NCBI GenBank assembly: GCA_963920765.1
Contig: OY987248.1
Coordinates: 18,882,539-18,946,538, forward strand
DNA length: 64,000 bases
Source of the DNA: Ulota crispa
Lineage: Eukaryota; Streptophyta; Bryopsida; Orthotrichales; Orthotrichaceae
Reading direction: 5' to 3'
Shown here: positions 46,943-56,373 of the stretch, one piece after another
How the letters are laid out: each line of letters starts with the position of its first letter
Position numbering within the stretch: the first letter of the stretch is position 1
The notes under the pieces: model-generated
Told to the model about the DNA's origin: nothing
The model's database searches: none
The model's input: the letters and a program-made list of their open reading frames with translations, nothing else
Translations under genes and position numbers: made by a program

Positions 46943-47320
46943 TCATTGCCCTCCAACGGTGCTACTAAAGAATGAGGCCTTTAGCATTTCACCATTGTCA
47001 TGCTTCCAAACGTCAGCAATCTTGGTTTCAAGAATATCAAATAAATCGCTAAATTCATTAGGTTGGCAAATGTCCAAAATTTGGCACAAACGCCCGTTCA
47101 GGATCTCAGATTTTTACCGCTCCTAGTTATAGAGATTTACGCACTTGAGTGTTGCATTTTTTAAGTTCAGCTACACTCCATTTTAACAAATACAACCCGA
47201 ATTAAGTTTCTTTCGGCATGCCAACCAAGCAAAAAACTTCTGCACTTCATTTTGCCAAGGATCTGATGATTCTATTCGACCTCGACCTGGTTAGATATGT
47301 CTCAAAGTGCGACAATGTCG
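46943..47320 (-). other. Possible remnant of an unrecognised coding region
   Basis: Two protein-like stretches read on the minus strand: about 58 codons at 46,943-47,120 (including CQILDICQPNEFSDLFDILE) and about 35 codons near 47,190-47,290 (including DPWQNEVQKFFAWLACRKK). They are not in one open frame and I could not join them by convincing splice sites. No family recognised. They may be exons of a minus-strand gene, a remnant, or chance. Confidence 0.2.
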
Positions 47321-47330
47321 TGCAATTTTA

Positions 47331-48126
47331 GTGCTCAACTCAATAGCAAGAAATACAATAAACATCAACAAAGGTGCTCTATAAATCAACGTCAGGTCCT
47401 GGCTATGGCTAAAGTGTGTTTGAGTACTTCATTCCGGGCTCCGTAAAATCAAAAGAAACACGTCAAACGGTATTCTTCATTAAAACTAAGAGAATTCACC
47501 AAAAGTTCAATGAAATACTCATTACATTAACATTAGGTTTGGGCATAATAAGTGATGCATGCTCTATTGAGACAGTCTACCGTGGTTGCCAATTCCAAGT
47601 GTTAAAGAAATACCTAAAAATTGGATCCTTCTTCACATTACATGAAAAACAACTCGTTGCTATGCACTTGGCAAATATAAAGCTCAATAGATGCAACTAA
47701 AGAAGGAAAATCATAATAAAGTAAAACTTATCTTACTCAACAAAGAATTTACATAACAAAATTTGCTAAGAAACTTAAAAACTTACGTCAAAGTCTCTCT
47801 GAGTTGAAATCTCTCTCCAATTCGGCTTTTCTTTTGAAAGCAATGGTGCGCAATTACCTGCGGTACTGTCGTCGGTGTTGCGTTTTTGGTTGAGAAGCTC
47901 TTATAGATTTTGTGCTACAATACCGTCATGTCGTTTGCGCTCAGTGTAATTGAGTTGTTTCACTATTCAAAATAATCTTGAGCTTGTGAAATTTTTTAGT
48001 AAGTTGGTTAAATTTACGCTTCTTGAGACGAGTCTTGAGGACATAGAATAGGTTGACTATGATATGTTTATTTGGAGTAAATGGGACATGATGACAAAAC
48101 ATTAAAAATGATTATGTTCACTTAGG
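47331..48126. other. Intergenic, no gene supported
   Basis: A 94-codon frame at 47,416-47,700 has no recognisable motif. Nothing else was seen. Confidence 0.35.
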
Positions 48127-48759
48127 TTAACCCTTGAGCGCCCACGCCATTTTCACCAAAATGAGGTTTTTGGGAGACCTACAATTTTCATGTATTGTAT
48201 CTTAGTCAATTCAATGATTCACAAAAAGTGGCCACTCAAAATAGTGGAATATCTACTTAGAAAATGGCTTGCAAATTTTGGTAACAATTGACTGTGGGAG
48301 ATGGGAGATTATAACATTTGATCAAACAACTTGTGATGGCAAATTTTTATTTTGGCAAGTATTTGCTATTCAATGATTTTTACAAAATTTGATAAGCCCT
48401 CAAAGTAAATCTCCTCATAACTTTCATCTCACTTATCAAAATTGAATGATTCAAAGTTCTCCACGTATATTTAAATCTAAAGAACCAATTTCAAAAATAA
48501 AAATAAAAAACATATAATTTTTAAAGAAGTTTTTGTGCTGCCCAAGTTGCTTAATAAGCAAAGAAAACTACATATCATACACTAACATTTGAACCATAAA
48601 GTCAAAAGTTATGAAGACTATTGGACCTTAAAGCTAAGTACTCCTTGGACACATCATGTGTGAAAATTTCAAAGAAAACAAATGAAACACCCATTTGTAG
48701 TGAGCTGACCAAAATTGCTATGTTGCCAAAAAAACTCTCCTTAGGGCTTTAGGGGTTAA
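48127..48759 (+). mobile_element. TTAA element, GAGCGC-type start
   Basis: TTAA at 48,127-48,130 and 48,756-48,759 enclose 625 bases starting CCCTTGAGCGCCCACGCC and ending GGCTTTAGGGG. An inner block (CTCATAACTTTCATCTCA…) is shared with the arms of the fold-back elements at 1,977 and 14,900, linking this subfamily to the others. Confidence 0.7.
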
Positions 48760-48994
48760 CCCCTGAGCGCCTAGAGAAAGTTATTTTAGGGTTTAGGAGA
48801 AAATGGGGGGTTTAATGGCTACCACAGCTTGGAAAATTACATCCAGAAAAATTGATTGCAGGATTTGAAAAAGGACTACCTTTGCTGATGGGGACCAACC
48901 ATGATTGTTTTCACCGTACGGATTGAGAGAAAAAGTGAGATAAAGTTTGTGGGCCCATCAACAGTATAATGTCAACCGGGCACTTAGGGATTAA
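48756..48994. mobile_element. Short TTAA element next to the previous one
   Basis: 231 bases between the shared TTAA (48,756-48,759) and TTAA at 48,991-48,994, starting CCCCTGAGCGCCTAGAG and ending GGGCACTTAGGGA. Confidence 0.65.
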
Positions 48995-51232
48995 AGGACT
49001 TCAAATTGAACACATCATCATGCTCAAAGGTATAAACTTAATCATAATTTATGAGTTGATTTTCCAAAATCTAATAAGAAAATAGAGTCTTCTTTTTTAC
49101 TAAATTTGGTCATGATCACCATAACATGAAAATCTATTTAGAAGGAACTTTGAAACTTTTTGGAGATTTTTGCTTGAAGGAAAGATGTGTGTATGGTCAT
49201 TTCCTACATACTCGTGCAATCAAATCTCAAAAAAACATCACTAATCTTCTTCAATCATTTGTCATGTAAAATCATTAATTTTATGTAAAATAATTCACCA
49301 AAAATAGAGTTTTGGTTTTTTGGAACTCAATATTTGGTGTGCTTGATTGAGATTGTACATGGAATCAAAGATCAATGATACAAAATACAAAAGTTTCAAA
49401 TGTGTTCTATAAAACGCTAAGTTCTCTAAGTGGTAAAAAGGGTTGGGTGTAAAGATTTGCAAGGGTATTGTACATGAGTTAACTTTATTATTAGTGCAAG
49501 GCATAATAATTGAAATAACTTGTGTACTAACCACTTTTTTTGGTAGAGTAAACTAAGGTCAAGGAAAAACTAGCTGCTAGTTCAAAGCTAGTCGGTTGAG
49601 ATGAGAACAAATCACTTGCTATTTATAAACATAGGTTGAAAAACAGGTCAAAGATCTTTAAATTTTTTACTTTAGAGAAAATAATCAAAACAGTTCATAA
49701 CATTGTTAACGGGCTGGACTTCTTCCCCCTCATGTTGAGGGATATTCCTCCCTCGATACCTAAGGGGAGAATTTAGTTTAAGATGGTGCAAGCTGATTGG
49801 CTCTCGCTGGGACCTTGTGGTTTAGATTTGTTGGGGGATTCTCATATTGGGGGAGCAAAAGGGAACCCCCTAGTGAAGGTTAACAATGTTATGTTCCTTG
49901 TTAAGGTGGGCATACACATTCCCGCTCGTCTCCCAATACCGCACTCTAGAAATGAGTTGTTTACCGTGCATTATGGACCAAAACTTGCTTTTTGAATGTG
50001 GGTGCTGGTATTAGGTCAAAGGAGCGACGGTTTGTGGAGGCGACCAGTTAGATTCAAGCATTGTGAAGACGCCTTTACAAAGGCGAGAGGGACAGCAATC
50101 AAGGTTGACAGCATTTGGTTGATCGAGGAGGCCCCAATAACGACTTTGACATGTGACTGACTGTGCCAAAGATTCAAGCTGGCCAGAAGACTGTGTTTGA
50201 TGCATGAGATTAGAACATGAGGTGACGAAGTAAGGCAAGAGTCGAGTGCTCTAGCAATTCTACATCAGACTGAATAGGGATTTTGAACAACCACTTACTG
50301 GCTCTGAACTTGTGGTCAACTGTCAGAGTTAAAGCAGAGACAAAATCACGTTGCAATAGCTTTAGTGTAGTGTATGAGCGCTTTTAGACTCCTAGGTGTT
50401 TCAATTTTGAAATTTTATACAATATGTTTTATTGCTTATTTTTTTTCTGAAAATGAAGTTCTCTAACACCTTATTAAAAGGCTCACCGTGTACATTTTTT
50501 TTTTTTAAATTTTCGATTCTTCTAAGAACCCTAACTGCTTAAATGGACGGGTATGGGTATGCCCACCTTAAACCGGTTCAATATAGAAATGGAAGGAAAC
50601 CAACCGAAAAATTCAAATATTTCCCGGACCCTGGAGTACACCCTAATTTCAACAGATCTTTGTATCAGGTCGTAGGTCTGGAATTTAGGTGGTAAAGGTG
50701 TATTTTCCTTACTAATTCTTTAAAAAAAAATGAGAATTGCAAAGATATGTACAGTATCTTACTTCCCACTGTAATAGAAAATTAAGCAAAATTCCTAATA
50801 AATTGTAGCTTCAACCAATATACTTGTACCACCTCCGCTCGACAAAAAAAGAGAAGAATGAAAATAGGAAGGCTAATTCCTGTTTTCATCCAGGATTCCG
50901 GTACACGTAAAGAGAGTGCACCCCGGAATACTTTGTCTCCAAAAACAGCCCAACGAACAGAGCACCACTCATCACATCTTTCATCCAACAAATCATTACG
51001 TGGCCGAATCAAGCGGTCGGTTGTCGTTTACAAATCCCAGTGAATTCTGTCATGCTTTTCCCTGATTTTCCGATTGCGACGTCCGGTACTCTAGTCCATC
51101 CATTAGTTTGAAAAAGCTCAAAAAAAAAAAAACTGCCTACCAGTGATCGATGTAAGTTGCACATTCGCCACGTCAACTGTTCCTCTGAACTATTTTTACT
51201 AGTCGAGTTATTTTTGACCGATTTTTTACAAA
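48995..51232. other. Long intergenic stretch, no gene supported
   Basis: 49,690-50,350 is somewhat GC-richer with open frames on both strands (49,783-49,995; 50,011-50,238 minus), and 50,782-51,012 is open on the minus strand, but I recognise no domain. A T-run lies at 50,497-50,506. Confidence 0.4.
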
Positions 51233-52153
51233 TTAACCCCTAACGGCCCAAGGAGCTCACTTTGGGCTTTATGAGAACTCGGGTAGGCTCTATTGACTTC
51301 ATAATTTGGAAATTTTTCATGAAATTTTTAGGATGGATGTTACTCATCAAAATTTACATGTGAAGTTTTATTTCATGTCATTCTGATAAATAATGCAAAA
51401 GTTATAAGGTTTTTTCAATTTCAATGTCAAACCGGGCAGCAAAAAATATATTTTAAATTTTAAATTTTTATATTTACATAATTGTATAGAATGATACCTA
51501 CTCAAAAAAAATTGAATCACTCAATTCCAAATAATGAGGTAAGAGTTAAAAGGAGTTTTATTTTGCAAGCAATGAACGTAGGAAGAGGGTAGAAAAAACA
51601 TATAAAGCTATCTTTTACTCTCAATTTTGAAAATTTTCAAATGAAAATGAAAAATAAAGTTACTAATTGTCTGTTAGAGCATTCTCACCATTGGGATTAA
51701 CGATTTTCAAATTCTTCCAAAACTTATTAACATATTAGTTATACATGTCATTCATCAATACCTTTCACTTTACAACTTTTGTAAAAATGACTCCAAAGTT
51801 TTTTTTGGTTAAGTTTTTTTATTTATGCTTTCAATCCATTTTCCAACATATTGCAAAAATTGCACAAGAAATACAACATACATGTTTTTCTCCAAAAAGT
51901 TTGAAAAACAAAACTTCACCTTCTAGAAGGACTAGAAAAGCCTACAATTTGAAGTTTAGGCACATTGATCTTGCAATTGGTGGGGATATTCATTTTGAAA
52001 TTTTGGAACAATGTACTTGTGCAAGTCAACTAAAGGATCTTATGGTTGGATTTGTGAAAAAGTAAGTTTCAATGAAGATTTTGACCTTGGTTTGGGGACT
52101 AGTATTTTGAAGCGGTTTTGGGCCTCTAAACACAAAAGAATTTTAGGGGTTAA
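51233..52153 (+). mobile_element. TTAA element, subfamily III, second copy
   Basis: TTAA at 51,233-51,236 and 52,150-52,153 enclose 913 bases, almost the same length as, and colinear with, 7,666-8,577. The start is CCCCTAACGGCCCAAGG, the end TTTTAGGGG. The open frame at 51,745-52,065 overlaps the equivalent of 8,233-8,493. Confidence 0.85.
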
Positions 52154-52255
52154 CAATTTCCCCTTGAGGCTTGATCTTGGGTTTTGTTTGGCTGCTGTTA
52201 CATTGTGTTTTGGTTTCAAGGTTTGTTTCAATTGTGCATTTAGGTTGCCCCACAC

Positions 52256-52336
52256 TAATTTCTCAACATTCTACTCTATATAAATACTTATTTTTAATTT
52301 CTCAACATTCTACACTATATAAATACTTATTGGTAC
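52256..52336 (+). repeat. Tandem duplication of about 40 bases
   Basis: The block TTTCTCAACATTCTAC(T/A)CTATATAAATACTTATT occurs twice in direct succession. Confidence 0.75.
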
Positions 52337-52359
52337 TATAGTAAATTTTATTGATAAGT

Positions 52360-52712
52360 ACTTTAATAAACAACAACAATAAAGTTGTGGAAAAACAAAT
52401 TAGCAACATTTAGATTGTAAATCATGTGAAACCGTAATGTTTAGAGAGTTGCGTGCGCCTCCAAATAGTCAAGCAATGAGTCATGAGGTAACCTTTCATG
52501 GTGAGGCAACCGAAATGCACAACTTAGTATAACTTAGTATAACTTACATTGAAGTGCATTTAGATTGCCATACCCTAAAAAGGTACCTCATGACTCATTG
52601 CCTTGCTATTTGGAGGTGCACGCAACTATATAGATACTAGGGTTTCACAATGATTTGGACATCGTTACATATATTTTTTTGTAGCTTTATTGTTGTTGCG
52701 TGGCCCTTTAAA
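52360..52712. mobile_element. Fold-back MITE with AACAACAACAATAAAG ends
   Basis: The left arm (AACAACAACAATAAAG, GTGAAACC, GTTGCGTGCGCCTCCAAATA, GCAATGAGTCATGAGGTA) is mirrored by the right arm in reverse. Pairing runs about 140 bases per arm with the centre near 52,535. Target duplication is unclear. Confidence 0.7.
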
Positions 52713-52714
52713 AA

Positions 52715-53405
52715 GGAAATTGATATGTACACAATGGGGGTTTGATATATGCATACTTGGGGAGGGGGGTAAATTTTAAATATTTACCATCAACAAGTTG
52801 AATCTGGAAAATCTGAATTCAAATTTGGGTTTAGAGACCTTGGTTTAGTCTAAAACTATAAAAGGTTACAATTAAACAATGCCTTGTGGAAAGCTTAGTT
52901 TTTTATAAACAATGGTAAAAGTAATAATTTGCTCTCTAGCTAAGCTTTTTCATTAAGCATTGTTCAATGGTAACCTCTAGGATTTTTTTTTGTTTTTGTC
53001 AAGGTAAACTGATTGGCACTCCAAAATGTATGCACGTAAGGAAATTTTGGCTAAATTTGGAGAGAATGAATGAGATGTGGAATTTCATCCAAAAAACTTC
53101 TTATTTACAATACTTTAATCTAAACTATGACAAATTGGGTTTCCGATGAAGGAGGGATCTGGCAATTTCATCCAAGTTTTTCACTACAATTTCTTAGTAT
53201 ATTGGTAACCAAAAGACTTCTGACGTAAGATTTAGGCAAAAACTTGCCATAAAAAGAACACTCGTAACCTACTTTGTGATTCCAGACTGAATCAAGGTCT
53301 CCAAATCCAAATGTGAATTTGAATTTCCAAATTCAACTTGTTGATTGTAAGTATCTAATCCCCAATGTGCATATATCAAACTCTGGGTGTGCACGTATCG
53401 ATTCC
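52715..53405. mobile_element. Mutator-like fold-back, copy 2, interrupted by another repeat
   Basis: The ends GGAAATTGATATGTACAC / GTGCACGTATCGATTCC and the inner arms match 4,760-5,153. Flanks CTTTAAAAA / ATTTAAAAG look like a decayed 9-base duplication. The interior is split by the 280-base dispersed repeat at 52,985-53,270, so that repeat is the younger. Confidence 0.7.
52985..53270 (+). repeat. Dispersed repeat of about 280 bases, copy 2
   Basis: Same block order as 4,020-4,305. It sits inside the fold-back element at 52,715-53,405, with GTAACCT on each side as a possible target duplication. Confidence 0.6.
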
Positions 53406-53937
53406 ATTTAAAAGTTGTATTTTGAAAGAATTATTGATGAAAAATCATTTGTATATTGTAAAATGTAGAGAAATTAGTGTGGGGCAACCCCAAGTGCACA
53501 TTATTAGTGTACTGTAGTTGTGTTTCTTCGTGAGATAGATGAATGCCTATAAATCGGAGTAAAAGAAGGAGGATTCGTCAGTCCCATCTACCTCGGAACT
53601 TAGTTTCTCCACGGACTTTTACAACTTTTTTCGAACTTTCTGAAAACAACAGCCAAGCTGACTCAATTAATTTACTAAACTTTTCCGACTAACTGTCAAG
53701 AGAATTTTTCTTCATTTCTGGGATTGTTTTACTTTTTTTTAGTTTGATTCGGTGAGGCGGCTGGGTGACGGTGGAGGCAAGCGACTGAAGGCCCGTTCTC
53801 ACAGGGTTTTTTTACTGGCGAAAAGCCACTTGCTACAGATTTCCCCCAATGATTTTCCTTCCCTCTAGATATTCGGGGACAACAAAACACTAATTCGAAA
53901 GAAAAGAAAATCATGCGTTCTCACTAGACAGAGTCAA
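53406..53937. other. Intergenic, no gene supported
   Basis: Mixed composition with a short open frame on the minus strand (53,729-53,914) that has no recognisable motif. Confidence 0.35.
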
Positions 53938-54668
53938 ATGTGTTTTGGTGAGGAAAATTTTGTCATCTTCCCTAATAAAGGTTTTCAGAATTGGTCTTAG
54001 GATACATCCCTCAAATGTCTGAGAAAATGCGTCAGTGAAAGACGTTTGCTAAAATGATGCATTCCCCCATTTTTAATAACCAATGGGATGATGCTATGTG
54101 ACCTCAATGGAAGGGAGCAATCAAGTGGGACCTTCTACAATGTTGGGTATCTAACACTTTTTTGTGCTTTTTAGTTTTATTTATAGTTTTTTATTCATGT
54201 TTATTCCTTTGATGTTTACTACCAATGAGAGTGAAATTCTTGGTAACTCATCTAAAACAATGTTTACCATGGATGGATTAGTTTGTGAAGTTGCCAATGA
54301 GAATAGCATTCCCATTGGACAGTTGGATGTGTTTGGGTGAGAATCCTTTTGTCTTCTTCCTTGGCGTGGGTTCACTAACATGGTTTTGAAATGAGTCCCT
54401 CAAACATATTTGGAATGCATAAGTAAATCACCTCCTTTGAAGTGACGCATTCCCCCATTATAAGCAAGTGATGAGAAGGTTCCATGTATGACCTCAAAAA
54501 GTGGTAGTAATGATGTGGGACCTTCTAGGTGGTGGGGTTTTGAACCTTTCTTGTGCTTTTAGTTGTATTCATGTTATATTATTCACGTTCACTCATGAGA
54601 TGCTCCTTGCCAATGAGAATGAAATTTTTTGGTTATCCATTCCAAACAATGTTTGTGGCTAACTAAAT
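53938..54668 (+). repeat. Direct duplication with a period of about 390 bases
   Basis: Blocks in 53,938-54,275 recur in order in 54,328-54,668: TGTGTTTTGGTGAG, TCCCTCAAA, GACGCATTCCCCCAT, GTGGGACCTTCTA, CCAATGAGAATGAAATT, AAACAATGTTT. The two units are clearly diverged, so this is an old tandem duplication. Confidence 0.7.
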
Positions 54669-54699
54669 TGTTGTTGGACGTGTTGATGGAAATAGGCAG

Positions 54700-54960
54700 G
54701 GTTTTTTCTTGGGCAATTAAATGCCCAATTGCCTTTGGAAAAAAGGTGAGTGTCAAGCCTATAGAAAAAAAGGGAGAAAATTCAAAAATTGCAAGATTGC
54801 AATCATGAAAATTGTTTTGCAACCTAGGCTTTCATAAAATTCTTGTCAAATTGAAAATTGATGCCATCATTTTAAAATTATTTGAGGTGTTGCCTAGTCC
54901 AATTCCATGCAGTAATAGAGTAATGTCAGTGATTATTTGGATATTTTCAAAAAAAGGCTA
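54700..54960 (+). repeat. Dispersed repeat, inverted copy of 37,236-37,510
   Basis: It contains AAGCCTATAGAAAAAAAGGG, CAACCTAGGCTTTCATAAAA and GATGCCATCATTTTAAAATT in the order expected of the reverse complement of 37,236-37,510. Confidence 0.6.
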
Positions 54961-54974
54961 ATGAATACTTATTA

Positions 54975-55258
54975 GCAGAGTTTTTTTTGTATTTGTCAAG
55001 ATAGAGCGACCAAAACCTCAGATAACACGCAAGTAAGGAAAAATTACCTATAATTGGAAAGAATGAATGAGGAGTGCCTTGTTCATCCAACATGTTTACT
55101 AATACAAGCTACTTTCATCCAAAAACTAACAAATCTGGTGTTTACTGCAAGAGGGACTTGGCAAATTTATCCACTTTTTCCCTAAAATTCTTAGTGTATT
55201 GGGAGTTAGTGTCGATTTCAGGTAAAATTTAGGAGAATTTTTGCCAAGAAATAAAACC
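54975..55258 (+). repeat. Dispersed repeat of about 280 bases, copy 3
   Basis: Same block order as 4,020-4,305 and 52,985-53,270, starting GCAGAGTTTTTTTTGTATTT and ending TTTTTGCCAAGAAATAAAA. Confidence 0.55.
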
Positions 55259-56373
55259 AACCTTATTGCGTACAAAAAAATCCCATGAAGCTGCAAAAAT
55301 CCATGCATAGCTCCAACCAAAAATAAGGATGGAGCCCACAAGCTACAGACCATTTGCCAAAAATGCCACACAGCCATTGGTCAAAAAATAATTAAAAAAA
55401 CTCTGGTAATAGGGCCATAAGTGAGACGACGAGAGAGCCGAGTCATACGAGTGGCGAAACAGAGCAACGCTACAGTAACTTTATATGAGTGCATCAGACA
55501 TCCTGTATTCCTGTCCAACCCTGCTCTTTAGCAGATTCTTCGGAACAAGCAGCCAGCCGTGCAAATTAACTTAACAGCAACAACCAGGCCCCACCACAGT
55601 CCCACTCATCTGACGAATGCTCTTGATATGCTCTCCGCAGATTTGCTTTATCTGGATGGTGATGCCCTTGGCCCCTTGCTCTTGTCACTTACCACCGGGC
55701 CAGGCGAACTGAATTCCACGGAGTGAATGATCTGCTTCAGTCGCATTCATTGCCGTACTCGTGTGCATCGCCGCTCCGCCTTTCTCCATTTCTTGCAGAA
55801 AAAAGTAAGCTTATTAGCCCCGCTAAAGTTCACCTGGCGGAGCTCCTCCGCTCAGGGTGGATATGAATATTCTGTGCAGGGAATGTACGTAACTTAAATC
55901 TCCTTCTCTGACAGAACGTCGACAACGAGCTCGTGTGCACCATTTTCATAGCAAAGCAGTAAACGAGCGCGGGGGTGCACCTTGCCGTCGATCGGATTCC
56001 ACAAACTTGCAAGGGGTCGACGATGTTTCTAAGTCTCGAACATGTGGCAAGGCTGGAATTCTGGGGAACAGGGGACGTGAACAACCCGTGTTGAGGGTGG
56101 CGAAATTGGCGGGGCGAAGAAAATCTTGGTTCGAAGGCATGGAGAGTAGAGTTCTTGCAGTTTGTTTGTGAATGTGTTGCAAGGATTTTATTGTGATTGA
56201 AGACGGAGGAGTAGAATACTAGTAGTAGGGAAGCATCAGGTTTTTTTCGGCTTGAAAATGGGTGACCAGGAGATATTTTTGCGTATTTGGAGAAGCGAAG
56301 GGGAGAGAAGAGCGTGAGTGGTTGATTGAACGGGAGTTGCGGGTTACAAAGTGCGGCGGGTCATGCTTGCGGC
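55259..56373. other. Upstream region of the EFFECTOR OF TRANSCRIPTION gene
   Basis: GC-richer from 55,400 on. On the minus strand 55,571-55,680 reads a protein-like stretch ending in a stop (GITIQIKQICGEHIKSIRQM is its core), and 55,693-55,768 another (start ATG, then LRGIQFAWPG). They lie in different frames, divided by a GTAAGT site but without an obvious matching acceptor. A short minus-strand gene is possible but not shown. Confidence 0.35.

Noticed and set aside
49690-50350. GC-richer stretch with open frames on both strands
   Set aside because: No domain, splice chain or repeat terminus recognised; could be part of an old element but nothing supports naming one.
50782-51012. 76-codon minus-strand frame
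   Set aside because: No recognisable motif and no neighbouring exon in phase.
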